Assembly (NCBI RefSeq): GCF_023091865.1
Contig: NZ_JAHXDI010000001.1
Coordinates: 1,054,001-1,118,000, forward strand
Reading direction: 5' to 3'
Origin: Chromohalobacter moromii
GTDB lineage: Bacteria > Pseudomonadota > Gammaproteobacteria > Pseudomonadales > Halomonadaceae
Length of the DNA stretch: 64,000 nucleotides
The notes beneath the pieces are model-generated. The model did no database searches and was not told the DNA's origin. It was given only the letters and a program-made list of their open reading frames with translations. Positions 1 through 8,063 of the stretch are shown here, piece by piece. Position 1 is the first letter of the stretch; every line of letters starts with the position of its first letter. Position numbers and translations under genes: made by a program.

Positions 1-1595
1 TGTGCTATCTCGCCGCCAAAACCCCCGGGCGACAGCTGGCGCTGGATGCGCTGAGCCCCGTGGTGGAAACGACCCCATTGCGTGTGCTGGAGCTGACCGC
101 GCGCGACAAGGCATGCGAGCATCCCGACCTTGCCTGCCACGGCGAGTCCTGCCCGTTGGCGGCGGGCTTTTTCGATAAGTTGCCTGACGCACGGCGTGCA
201 TTGATCGCCGGTGGCGACTGGGACCGCACGCACGTGCGCAATGCCGCCTTGGCGCATGGCGTCTGCCCGTATTACCTGGGGCAGGAAATGGCGCGCTGGA
301 GCGATGTCACGGTGGGCGATTATCACTATTACTTCGCCAGCGGCGGCTTGCTGCATCTATTGACTCAGGCCAACGACTGGCGTCTGGGCGTGCTGGTCGA
401 CGAGGCGCACAACTTGGTAGAACGTGCGCGTGACATGTACAGCGCGAGTCTCGATCAAGGCGATTTGCGCGCCCTGATACGCGAGAAACCTGCCGGCGTT
501 AGCGCCGCGCTCAAGCAGCTCAATCGCGAATGGAACGCGCTGGGCCGCGAGTGCGTCAACGAGCATACTGCACTCGAAAACGTGCCCGAGGCGTGGCTCG
601 CGGCGTTGCAGCGCCTGGTAGGAACGATCGGGCAAGTGGCGGCCGAGCCACCATATACCTTGTCACCGGCCTTGCAGCGTTTCTATTTCGATGCCTTGAA
701 GACGGTGCGCGTCGCCGAACTTTTCGATCGCCACTTCGTGTGCGACATCGCCATGCGCCCGGGTCACCGCGGCACGCGCCATGCGCGCCTGAGCCTGCGC
801 AACATCGTACCGGCGCCATTGCTGACCCCGCGTTTCAAGGCGGCGCATGCCAGCGTGCTGTTTTCGGCCACCCTGACGCCCGAGCGTTATCAGCGCGATC
901 TGCTGGGGCTGCCCGAGGACAGCGTGTGGCTGGACGTGGCATCGCCCTTCGCCAAGGAACAGCTCAGCGTGCATATCGCCCGGCACATATCCACGCGCTT
1001 TCGCGACCGCCAGGCATCGCTGGCACCGATCGCCGACTTGATCGCCGCCACTTATGCGCGTCGGCCGGGCAATTATCTGGCCTTCTTCAGCAGCTTCGCT
1101 TATCTGGAGGATGTCGCCACGCGTTTGCGCGAGGCGCACCCCGAGGTGCCGCAATGGCAGCAGGGGCGGGGCATGGACGAAAAGGCACGGACGGATTTCC
1201 TGGCGCGTTTCACGTCGGACGGGTGCGGAGTCGGGTTCGCGGTACTCGGTGGGGCCTTCGGCGAGGGCATCGATCTTCCAGGGGAGCGACTGATCGGCGC
1301 CTTCATCGCCACCCTGGGGCTGCCGCAGGTCAATCCGGTCAACGAGCAGCGTCGACGCTATCTACAGGCGATGTTCGGCGCCGGCTATGACTATGCTTAC
1401 GTTTATCCCGGCGTGCAGAAGGTGATTCAGGCGGCCGGGCGTGTGATTCGTGGACACGAGGACCGAGGCACGATTCATCTGATCGATGACCGTTTCGCCG
1501 AGCCCCGCATTCAGGCGTTATTGCCGTCGTGGTGGCACGTCACCCAAAACGTTGACAACCAGGCTCGCAACCCGGGCGGTGCTTCTTTAGGGTAG
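1..1595 (+). CDS. XPD/DinG-type iron-sulfur ATP-dependent DNA helicase (5' truncated)
   Basis: This is the C-terminal part of a superfamily 2 helicase of the DinG/YoaA/XPD group (COG1199). The reading frame is already open at the window edge (first full codon at base 3), so the GTG at 60 is internal. Numbering from that GTG, four cysteines at 19, 26, 31 and 69 have the spacing of the 4Fe-4S cluster domain of this group. The Walker B box DEAH lies at 114-117. A VLFSATLT motif and a late QAAGRVIR motif (helicase motif VI) follow. Family members unwind 5'-3' at forks or R-loops. The segment starting YLAAKTPGRQLALDAL resembles the helicases that sit beside VRR-NUC nucleases, so a nuclease gene may lie upstream, outside the window. 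The Walker A part is also outside. The family call is firm; the exact role is open. Confidence 0.88.
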   Translation, partial: CYLAAKTPGRQLALDALSPVVETTPLRVLELTARDKACEHPDLACHGESCPLAAGFFDKLPDARRALIAGGDWDRTHVRNAALAHGVCPYYLGQEMARWSDVTVGDYHYYFASGGLLHLLTQANDWRLGVLVDEAHNLVERARDMYSASLDQGDLRALIREKPAGVSAALKQLNREWNALGRECVNEHTALENVPEAWLAALQRLVGTIGQVAAEPPYTLSPALQRFYFDALKTVRVAELFDRHFVCDIAMRPGHRGTRHARLSLRNIVPAPLLTPRFKAAHASVLFSATLTPERYQRDLLGLPEDSVWLDVASPFAKEQLSVHIARHISTRFRDRQASLAPIADLIAATYARRPGNYLAFFSSFAYLEDVATRLREAHPEVPQWQQGRGMDEKARTDFLARFTSDGCGVGFAVLGGAFGEGIDLPGERLIGAFIATLGLPQVNPVNEQRRRYLQAMFGAGYDYAYVYPGVQKVIQAAGRVIRGHEDRGTIHLIDDRFAEPRIQALLPSWWHVTQNVDNQARNPGGASLG

Positions 1596-1610
1596 GGCGC
1601 ACATGTCTCA

Positions 1611-1753
1611 GAGAGTGTTTACAAAAGGACTGCGCTCGACAATTCGGCGTTAAAATCGGCCTTAAAATACTCATTTACCCCACGTAAACTCCGCTTTTTC
1701 GCCCGATTTTGCCTTGTCTTGACGTCGCTCGCCTATTTTGTAAACCCCCTCTC
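1611..1753. repeat. MITE-like imperfect palindrome
   Basis: The intergenic DNA between the helicase and the antiporter forms one long imperfect palindrome. The outer arms are perfect over 10 bp, GTTTACAAAA at 1617-1626 and TTTTGTAAAC at 1736-1745, and are flanked by GAGAG and CTCTC. Further in, AAAATCGG pairs with CCGATTTT, and the centre has TTTAC-CCCAC-GTAAA. It is richer in A+T than the flanks. This suggests a small non-autonomous mobile repeat or a large structured leader. No coding capacity is seen. The antiporter SD begins just inside or after its right end. Confidence 0.6.
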
Positions 1754-1766
1754 AAGGACGAGTAAT

Positions 1767-2786
1767 ATGAGTTTGATGCTGAGCGTGGCGCTATTCGCCG
1801 GATGCGCCCTGGTCATCGGCGTGGTCGGGACACGCCTGACCGGCGTGGTGGACACGCTGGCCGACCGTACCGGCATGGGGGAGGCCATTGCCGGGGCGGT
1901 GCTGATGGGCATGGCGACCTCGTTATCCGGCATCGTGCTGTCGGTGACGGCGGCCTGGAAAGGCCAGCCCGAACTGGCGATGAGCAACGCCGTGGGCGGT
2001 ATCGCTGCACAGACGCTGTTTCTCACCTTCGCCGATGCGGCACTACGACGTGTCAATCTCGAGCATGCGGCGGCTTCCATCGGCAATCTGGCGCAGGGCA
2101 CGTTGTTGATGTGCCTGCTAGGCATGTTGCTGGTGGCGCGCTATTCGCCGGAGTGGACGTTGTGGGGCATTCACCCGGTCACACCGCTTCTGTTTCTGGG
2201 CTACGTGTATGGGCTGCGCATCATCGATGAAGTGCGTAGCCAGCCGATGTGGATGCCGCGACGCACGCGTGAGACCCGCGAGGATGCCCCGGATGACGAA
2301 GCCCAGCGCCATTCCTTGACTCGATTGTGGGGCGCGTTCGCCGCGCTGGCCTTGTTGCTGGGCGTATCCGGCTGGGTGATGGAGAAAGCGGCGACGACGC
2401 TGGCGACGGAAACGGGCATGAGCCAGACCGCCGTAGGCATATTGTTGACCTCGGTAGCGACCTCCTTGCCCGAGCTGGTGACCGCCGTGGCGGCCGTGCG
2501 TCGCGGGGCGCTGACCCTGGCTGTAGGCGGGATCATCGGCGGTAACGCCTTCGACACGCTGTTCGCCGCCGCCTCGGATATCGCCTATCGCGACGGTTCG
2601 ATCTATCACGCCGTTTCCGAGCAGACATTACTGTGGATCGCGCTGTCGGTCCTGATGACGGCGGTATTGCTGTTGGGTCTGGTGCGTCGCGAGAAACACG
2701 GGCCGGCACGCATCGGCTTCGAGAGCGTGGCGCTGGTGCTGTTGTACGGCGCCGGGGTGGCGATGGTCTTTCAAGAGGCTTCCTGA
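1767..2786 (+). CDS. Calcium/sodium:proton antiporter of the CaCA family
   Basis: A 339-residue inner-membrane protein with about ten hydrophobic segments. It carries the two alpha repeats of the cation/Ca2+ exchanger superfamily: GMATSLSGI near residues 48-56 and TSVATSLPEL near 227-236, followed by GGNAFDTLF. Family members exchange Ca2+ or K+ for Na+ or H+; the ion cannot be assigned from sequence. The two halves are separated by a polar loop around residues 160-185. The open frame extends upstream, but the ATG at 1767 has an AAGGA Shine-Dalgarno at 1754-1758 and starts the first membrane segment, so it is preferred. It is transcribed alone, towards the convergent radical SAM gene. Confidence 0.85.
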   Translation: MSLMLSVALFAGCALVIGVVGTRLTGVVDTLADRTGMGEAIAGAVLMGMATSLSGIVLSVTAAWKGQPELAMSNAVGGIAAQTLFLTFADAALRRVNLEHAAASIGNLAQGTLLMCLLGMLLVARYSPEWTLWGIHPVTPLLFLGYVYGLRIIDEVRSQPMWMPRRTRETREDAPDDEAQRHSLTRLWGAFAALALLLGVSGWVMEKAATTLATETGMSQTAVGILLTSVATSLPELVTAVAAVRRGALTLAVGGIIGGNAFDTLFAAASDIAYRDGSIYHAVSEQTLLWIALSVLMTAVLLLGLVRREKHGPARIGFESVALVLLYGAGVAMVFQEAS

Positions 2787-2814
2787 ATCGCGTGATGCGA
2801 TGCGGGCGGCCACC

Positions 2815-3894
2815 TCAGTCGAATAGGTCGCCTTGGGCATGGGGCGCGCGAAATGCACTGGTGTCGAGTCCCATCTCGGTACGGTTTCCTATGCCCAAAC
2901 GCTGGCAGGTCGTGCGAAAGCGCTGTGCCAGCAGTTCCGCGAACACACCTTCGCCGCGCATGCGATGGCCGAAGCGGGCATCGTAGTCCTCGCCGCCACG
3001 GCACTGGCGGATCAGGCTCATGACCTTGTCGGCACGCAACGGGTAGTGCTCGTTTAGCCAGGTTTCGAAAAGTGGCGCGACCTCATGCGGCAGGCGCAGC
3101 AGCATCCAGGCGGCGGTGCGCGCGCCGGCGTCGTGTCCGGCCTCTAGTAAGGACTCGAGTTCGTGATCGGTCAGCCCCGGAACCACCGGCGAAATCAAGG
3201 TGCCTACGGGGATGCCGGCTTCGCTGAGTTCGCGGATGACCTTGAGGCGCGTGCGCGGTGCTGCCGTGCGTGGTTCCAGCGTCCGCTTGAGGTCATCATC
3301 GAGGCTGGTCAGGCTGACGAACACACGCACCAGCCGGTGCTCGGCCATCTCGGCGAGCAAGGCCTTGTCACGCAGGATCAAGGCGCTCTTGGTGACCAGC
3401 GTGACGGGATGGCGGGTATCCAGCAGCAATTCCAGCAGGGCTCGTGTCGTGCCGCGTTCCGCTTCCAGCGGCTGATAGCAATCGGTGTTGCCCGACAGGT
3501 TGATCGGCCGACAGACATAGCCGGGTTTGTCGAGTTCATCGCGCAGTCGCTCGACCATGCCGGTGCGCGCGATCAGCTTGGTTTCGAAGTCGAGCCCCGG
3601 TGACATGTCCCAGTAGGCATGGCTGGGACGTGCGTAACAGTAGATGCAGCCGTGCTCGCAACCGCGATAGGGATTCAACGAGCGATCGAAGGACAAATCC
3701 GGCGAGTGGTTCCAGGACAGCGCACTCTTGGCGGGCTCGTCACGCACTTGCGTCGCCAACCGTGCGGGCGTTTCTTCCTGCCACCAGCCATCGTCGACGG
3801 CTTCACTGACCGTGGGTGAAAAACGATTGTGAGGGTCGAAGGTTGCGCCTCGGCCCTTGCGGGCGAGGGAGCGGTCTCTGGGCGTCGTCATCAT
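2815..3894 (-). CDS. PA0069-family radical SAM protein
   Basis: A 359-residue radical S-adenosylmethionine enzyme. The cluster motif is CEHGCIYC (CxxxCxxC) in the first third, followed by YARPSHAYWDMSPGLDFE and a TIM-barrel-type body. It belongs to the SplB-like group annotated as PA0069 family, related to spore photoproduct lyase; its substrate is not established. Two adjacent ATGs (3894 and 3891) can start it. A near-consensus LexA box sits 13 bp upstream and overlaps a sigma-70-type promoter, so SOS control is likely, and a role in the DNA-damage response is inferred. The PA0069 gene of Pseudomonas is, from memory, also a LexA target. Confidence 0.88.
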   Translation of the reverse strand: MMTTPRDRSLARKGRGATFDPHNRFSPTVSEAVDDGWWQEETPARLATQVRDEPAKSALSWNHSPDLSFDRSLNPYRGCEHGCIYCYARPSHAYWDMSPGLDFETKLIARTGMVERLRDELDKPGYVCRPINLSGNTDCYQPLEAERGTTRALLELLLDTRHPVTLVTKSALILRDKALLAEMAEHRLVRVFVSLTSLDDDLKRTLEPRTAAPRTRLKVIRELSEAGIPVGTLISPVVPGLTDHELESLLEAGHDAGARTAAWMLLRLPHEVAPLFETWLNEHYPLRADKVMSLIRQCRGGEDYDARFGHRMRGEGVFAELLAQRFRTTCQRLGIGNRTEMGLDTSAFRAPHAQGDLFD

Positions 3895-3906
3895 GCAATG
3901 CCTTGA

Positions 3907-3922
3907 CTGTATATATAAACAG
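3907..3922 (-). promoter_or_regulatory. LexA (SOS) box
   Basis: CTGTATATATAAACAG is CTGT-N8-ACAG with an all-A/T spacer. With two flanking bases on each side it matches 18 of 20 positions of the E. coli LexA consensus. It lies 13 bp upstream of the radical SAM start codon and covers the expected transcription start. Confidence 0.85.
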
Positions 3923-3948
3923 TATAGGCGTCATTTAGGTGGGTTCAA
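3921..3948 (-). promoter_or_regulatory. Sigma-70-type promoter of the radical SAM gene
   Basis: On the minus strand TTGAAC (3948-3943) and TATACT (3926-3921) are separated by 16 bp. The -10 element overlaps the LexA box by two bases, the classical arrangement for repression. Confidence 0.7.
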
Positions 3949-3964
3949 CCCGGCTGGCGAGGTG

Positions 3965-4264
3965 TCAGCCTGGCGGATAGCCCAGGGCATCGCGCAAGCG
4001 TTCGGCATGCGCGGCGACCCACGTCGGGTCGATGGGCCCCCAGTCGCGGATGACGTAACGCCCGATATGATGCCGGGCACCGGCCTGCTGTTCGAATTCG
4101 CAGTGAATATCCAACTCGATCAGCGCGTTGACGGTATCCTGGGCGGTTCGGCGTGGCATACCCGTGGCCTCGATCAGTGCCGGGATGCTGGCCGTGCCAC
4201 CGGCGATCAGGTGTGCGACGTATAAGCGACGATAGAAGCTGCTTTGCGTCTTGCTGAGTGTCAT
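3965..4264 (-). CDS. Small winged helix-turn-helix domain protein
   Basis: A 99-residue protein with the helix-turn-helix segment ALIEATGMPRRTAQDTVNAL (about residues 29-48), followed by a short winged region and a conserved-looking IRDWG motif. Similar small HTH proteins occur in Pseudomonas and Halomonas; their targets are unknown. The frame is open up to 4288, but the ATG at 4264 has a good SD (AGGAG, about 8 bases away) and begins the MTLSKTQ sequence typical of relatives. It lies downstream of btuB on the same strand beyond a hairpin terminator, and it may respond to its own weak promoter. Confidence 0.7.
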   Translation of the reverse strand: MTLSKTQSSFYRRLYVAHLIAGGTASIPALIEATGMPRRTAQDTVNALIELDIHCEFEQQAGARHHIGRYVIRDWGPIDPTWVAAHAERLRDALGYPPG

Positions 4265-4297
4265 GGGCGTTCTCCTGTAAAGGGTCATACAGCATAA

Positions 4298-4324
4298 CGC
4301 CCCACCCCATAAAGGGGCAGGGCG
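4298..4324 (-). terminator. Hairpin terminator of btuB
   Basis: An 11-bp GC-rich stem with two G-U pairs and a TTTAT loop, 31 bp after the btuB stop. On the minus strand it is followed by TTATGC, a weak T tract. Confidence 0.6.
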
Positions 4325-4354
4325 CCATGCGGTGTGCAGCGTAGGAAAGACGAA

Positions 4355-6199
4355 TCAGAAGCGCAGCGTCACACCGCCTTCCACGTAGCGATCCTGGGTG
4401 TTGTAGCCGTCGACCAATTGGTATTCCTTGTCGAAGGCGTTCTCGACCTTGGCTGACAGCTCGACCATCGACGTGACCTGCCAGGCGGTACGCAGATCGA
4501 CGACGCCGTAGCCGCCTACTTCCTGACCACCATAAGAAGTTCGTTCGCTGAAGGCCCAAAGGGTGGAGCCAACACTCCATTCATTATTAATTTTGTAATC
4601 CGTGTCCAAACGCGCATAGTGCTCCGAACGATTCAGCAAGCGGTCCCCTACTGAAATGCCGGCATAATTATCCGACCAGCTCCGTACTTCGGGATCCTGA
4701 AACGTAATCGAAAGCTGTGTTACCAACCGCTCTCCATGCCAGCCGCCGCTGAGCTCAAGGCCACGAATTCTAGCCTCATCTATATTTCGATAAGTACCGT
4801 TAGGAGATGCTCCCGTATAAACGATCATATCCTCGATACGATTCTGAAAAGCCGTGACACGTGTCTTCCAGTCGCCTTGAGAAAAAGCCCAGAAAGCTTC
4901 TAAGCTCTTGGATTCTTCAGCGTCTAAGTCTGGATTGGGATTATAGGTGCCATACATATCGCTCAAGCTGGGAGCCTTGAAAGCTGTGCCATAACTAACA
5001 CCCAAACGCTGATTTTGAGTTATCTGATAGGCATAGGCGGCGTTGCCTGTTGCTTTGTTACCGAACAGGGAGTCGTCGTCATAGCGCAAGGAACCGGAAA
5101 GCTCGTGGGCACCGTAGGTGCGCTGCATCATGCCATAGATGCCGTAATTTTCGCGGCTATCCTTTTGGTATGATTCTCCCGCCCGATTATTGAAATCAAT
5201 ATTGTCGTGACGATAGTCGACGCCCAGCACGTCAACGCCATTGTCACGGGTGAAACGGTGCTGTAGCCCGACCTCATCGCGGTGTGTTTCAGTCAGGCTC
5301 TGGCGTTCGCCCGAGTAGCGCTCTTCGCGTTGCTCGTCGAAATGGCCGGCGGTGATCAGCATCTGCCAGTCCGGCTGGAGCTGGACATCGAGCTGGCCGC
5401 CGAAGGACTGCAGATAGCCTTTGGTAACACAGTCCTGAGAGGCGGGGAACGAGCAATTGTCGTATTCGTTCTCGAAGTTCTGCCGCAGGGCATTGACGCT
5501 CACCTCGACGTCGTCGTTGACGCGATGCGAAAGCCCCAGTTGCGCGCCTTCGCGCTCGAAGCCGTCGCGTTCGCCGCTGTCATCCGCCTGCTTGGCATTG
5601 AAACCGTCGCCGTCGCGGTGAAAGAGTGAGGCGTTCAAGCGGGTATCGTCGTCGCCGGTGGCGACCCAGGCGCTCTGGCGTTGGGTGCTGTCGCTGCCTG
5701 TGCTTGCCTTGAGTCCGCCTTGCGTGCCGGAGGCCGTGCCATGCCGGGTAAAAACCTGAATGACGCCGCCGATAGCGTCGGCGCCATAGGCAGCAGCCCG
5801 CGGCCCGCGGACGATTTCGACACGTTCGATGGCCTCGAGTGGCAGCATTTCCAGGCTGGCGCCACCACTGGTGGCTGAGTTGATGCGCACGCCGTCGACC
5901 AGCACCAGGCTGTGGTCGGATTGGGTGCCGCGCATGAACAGGCTGGAGAGCGTTCCCGGTGGTCCATTCTGGGCGATTTCGATGCCCGCACGGCCCTGCA
6001 GTAGGTCGATGATCGAACCAGCCTGGCTGCGCTCGATGTCATCGCGGTCGATGACGGTGGTGCTGGCCAGGACATCGCTTTGCGACTGGGGAAGCCGGTT
6101 AGCGGTGATCTGGAGGTCGGATAGTCGTTGATCGCCCTGCGCCTGTGCACTGCCCGCCATCACGAGGGCCAGCCACAGAAGATTCTTTTTATGCAACAT
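4355..6199 (-). CDS. btuB: TonB-dependent vitamin B12 outer-membrane receptor BtuB
   Basis: A 614-residue outer-membrane receptor, the same length as E. coli BtuB. It has a signal peptide (MLHKKNLLWLALVMAGSAQA), a TonB-box-like LSDLQITA, a plug domain (LVLVDGVRI, VEIVRGPRAAAYGADAIGG) and a 22-strand-type barrel ending in VEGGVTLRF with a terminal Phe. It takes up cobalamin with TonB energy. The cobalamin riboswitch in its leader supports the substrate. The frame stays open into the riboswitch; the ATG at 6199 has a GAGG nine bases away, and 6214 is the alternative. The C-terminal barrel (about 4540-5200) is visibly poorer in G+C than the rest. No btuCDF is in the window. Confidence 0.93.
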   Translation of the reverse strand: MLHKKNLLWLALVMAGSAQAQGDQRLSDLQITANRLPQSQSDVLASTTVIDRDDIERSQAGSIIDLLQGRAGIEIAQNGPPGTLSSLFMRGTQSDHSLVLVDGVRINSATSGGASLEMLPLEAIERVEIVRGPRAAAYGADAIGGVIQVFTRHGTASGTQGGLKASTGSDSTQRQSAWVATGDDDTRLNASLFHRDGDGFNAKQADDSGERDGFEREGAQLGLSHRVNDDVEVSVNALRQNFENEYDNCSFPASQDCVTKGYLQSFGGQLDVQLQPDWQMLITAGHFDEQREERYSGERQSLTETHRDEVGLQHRFTRDNGVDVLGVDYRHDNIDFNNRAGESYQKDSRENYGIYGMMQRTYGAHELSGSLRYDDDSLFGNKATGNAAYAYQITQNQRLGVSYGTAFKAPSLSDMYGTYNPNPDLDAEESKSLEAFWAFSQGDWKTRVTAFQNRIEDMIVYTGASPNGTYRNIDEARIRGLELSGGWHGERLVTQLSITFQDPEVRSWSDNYAGISVGDRLLNRSEHYARLDTDYKINNEWSVGSTLWAFSERTSYGGQEVGGYGVVDLRTAWQVTSMVELSAKVENAFDKEYQLVDGYNTQDRYVEGGVTLRF

Positions 6200-6329
6200 A
6201 GAAAAACGCCTCATCAGCGTAAGAAACGAGTTACGCGATGAGGAGGACAAGAGGTGACGCCGCCGCGTCGCCTGGACGGCGTGAATGCAACGGTCGCCAC
6301 TGGCGAAGCCCTCCGCATCAGCCAGTGCT

Positions 6330-6530
6330 GAGAACCAGGCCGGTCTCCGGACTGACGCGCTGGCGGCGGAAAAGATCCGACACCGGGCGGAAACGCCTTC
6401 CCACTCGAACTGACGAAAGAGCAGTGACGGTCGCATGCGCGGCTGGCAGCGACGATTTCCGATGTGGCGCGATTACCGTTGCGGGGGCAGTACGGGACTT
6501 TCACCCGTTTCCCGAGCACCTGGGTCTCGA
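6330..6530 (-). promoter_or_regulatory. Cobalamin (B12) riboswitch
   Basis: The minus strand contains the conserved core. CGGGAAACGGGTGAAAGTCC lies near 6515-6490, then CTGCCCCCGCAACGGTAA, then GGGAAGGCG, and the B12 box AGTCCGGAGACCGGCCTGG at 6353-6335. The order and spacing match adenosylcobalamin riboswitches. Between the box and btuB (6200-6330) a CACTGGC/GCCAGTG inverted repeat (6298-6327) encloses a GGAGGG run. No U-rich terminator is evident, so control of translation or a non-canonical switch is likely. B12 should repress btuB. Confidence 0.93.
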
Positions 6531-6570
6531 CGGGCGGGGATTCTGCTTGGCGGTTTCGGGGAAGTCAAAC

Positions 6571-6595
6571 GCCGGTCGCGGTGGGCGCGACCGGC
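6571..6595 (-). terminator. Hairpin after nupC
   Basis: Perfect 10-bp stem GCCGGTCGCG/CGCGACCGGC with a 5-base loop, 21 bp after the nupC stop. On the minus strand it is followed by GTTTGACTT. It separates nupC from the riboswitch leader of btuB. Confidence 0.6.
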
Positions 6596-6615
6596 ATGCG
6601 GAGCGACGAAATCTC

Positions 6616-7860
6616 TTAGAGAGAGAGGAACACGCCGGCCAATGTCGCGCTCATCAGGTTGGAGAGCGTGCCGGCGGCCACAGCCTTGAGCCCCAGCCGA
6701 GCGATATCGCTGCGTCGACTGGGCGCCATCATGCCGAGACCGCCCATCAGGATGGCAATGGAGGCGAGATTGGCAAAACCGCACAGCGCAAAAGTGACGA
6801 TGGCCCGAGCATGCGCGCTCAGTGCTTGCGGATCGGCGGCGAGGTTGGCGAAGGCGACGAATTCGTTGAGTACCAGTTTCTGGCCCAGGAAGCTGCCGGC
6901 ATGGATCGCCTCTTCCCAGGGGACGCCGATCAAGAACGCCAAGGGCGCGAACAGATAACCGAGTAGCAGTTCCAGGGTCAGATCCGGGTAACCCAACCAG
7001 CCGCCGATGCCCCCCAGAATCTGGTTGCCCAGCGCGATCAGGGCGATGAAGGCCAGCAGCATGCCGCCCACGTTGAGGGCTAGCTGGACACCGGAGGCTG
7101 CACCATTGGCTGCCGCCTCGATGACGTTGGCGGGGGCCTCGTCGTCTTCGCCGTCGATGACGTCTTCCAATTGCTGAGACGGGGGCTCGGTTTCGGGCAC
7201 GATGAGCTTGGCCATCAGCAACCCGCCTGGCGCCGCCATGAACGAAGCGGCAAGCAAATATTCCAAGGAGATCCCCATCGCCGCGTACCCCCCGAGTACG
7301 CTACCGGCCACCGAGGCCAGGCCACCGACCATCACCGCGAAGAGTTCGGAGCGCGTCATGCGCGACAGGAACGGGCGCACGGCCATCGGCGCTTCGGTTT
7401 GTCCGACGAAGATATTGGCGGCGGCGGAAAGCGATTCGGTACGCGAGGTGCCCAGCAGTTTCTGCAGCGCACCGCCCATCAGCTTGATCACCCAGCGCAT
7501 GATGCCTAGGTAATAGAGTACGGCGACCAGTGAAGAAAAGAACACGATGATGGGCAACACGCGCAGGGCGAAGACGAAACCGCCGTCACCGAAGACGTCG
7601 AACATGGTGTCGCTGACCAGGCCCCCAAAGACGAAGTCCATCCCCGCTTGGGCACTGTCGATGACCGATTGCACGGCGTTAGTGAGCCCCAGCAGGACGC
7701 TTTGTCCGAAAGGGATGGCGAGTACGAACAGGCCAAGACCGGCTTGGATGGCAAGCGCCCCGGCGACGGTGCGCAGACGAATGGCCCGACGGTTTTCGGA
7801 CAAGGCGAGGGCGATCAGCAGGACGACCACCACGCCGACGAGCCCCATGAGGGTTTGCAT
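6616..7860 (-). CDS. nupC: NupC-type concentrative nucleoside transporter
   Basis: A 414-residue CNT-family permease with an N-terminal core of three hydrophobic segments, then the gating domain FGDGGFVFALRVLPIIVFFS, GQTEAPMAVRPF (the nucleoside-binding TEAP motif) and a C-terminal NEFVAF signature. It imports nucleosides with H+ or Na+ at the inner membrane; a halophile may use Na+, which is inference. The start ATG has an AGGAG eight bases upstream. It is on the same strand as btuB, separated by a hairpin. Two perfect GC-rich hairpins lie in its upstream region. Confidence 0.9.
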   Translation of the reverse strand: MQTLMGLVGVVVVLLIALALSENRRAIRLRTVAGALAIQAGLGLFVLAIPFGQSVLLGLTNAVQSVIDSAQAGMDFVFGGLVSDTMFDVFGDGGFVFALRVLPIIVFFSSLVAVLYYLGIMRWVIKLMGGALQKLLGTSRTESLSAAANIFVGQTEAPMAVRPFLSRMTRSELFAVMVGGLASVAGSVLGGYAAMGISLEYLLAASFMAAPGGLLMAKLIVPETEPPSQQLEDVIDGEDDEAPANVIEAAANGAASGVQLALNVGGMLLAFIALIALGNQILGGIGGWLGYPDLTLELLLGYLFAPLAFLIGVPWEEAIHAGSFLGQKLVLNEFVAFANLAADPQALSAHARAIVTFALCGFANLASIAILMGGLGMMAPSRRSDIARLGLKAVAAGTLSNLMSATLAGVFLSL

Positions 7861-7923
7861 CGAATACTCCTGAATTACACGCGGTCTGGGTTACGAGAAG
7901 TGCGGCCATGATGCCGACATCGC

Positions 7924-7949
7924 CGCCTTCTCGAGGGACCGAGAAGGCG
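7924..7949 (-). promoter_or_regulatory. Perfect hairpin upstream of nupC
   Basis: Ten-base-pair stem CGCCTTCTCG/CGAGAAGGCG with a 6-base loop, 64 bp before the nupC start. It has no T tract on the minus strand. It may be a leader structure of nupC or part of the motAB termination region. Confidence 0.4.
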
Positions 7950-7966
7950 CGCTGGGGTGGCACGCG

Positions 7967-7990
7967 TGAGGCGACCGTGGGGTCGCCTCA
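7967..7990 (-). terminator. Perfect hairpin after motB
   Basis: Ten-base-pair stem TGAGGCGACC/GGTCGCCTCA with loop GTGG, 74 bp downstream of the motB stop. No T run follows on the minus strand, so termination is plausible but not certain. Confidence 0.4.
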
Positions 7991-8063
7991 AAGGGGGCGT
8001 ACTTTATCAGGATCGCTGGTCGATGTGGGAAGCGATGTGTCTAGACGCTGATCACTCAGCCGG

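Noticed and set aside
6214..6436. Long N-terminal extension of BtuB
   Set aside because: The frame is open only because it reads through the riboswitch; a good signal peptide starts at 6199 and no SD supports an earlier start.
6238..6966. 242-codon plus-strand open frame over the riboswitch and nupC end
   Set aside because: It covers the cobalamin aptamer and the nupC 3' end in antisense, with arginine/glycine-rich composition and no motif.
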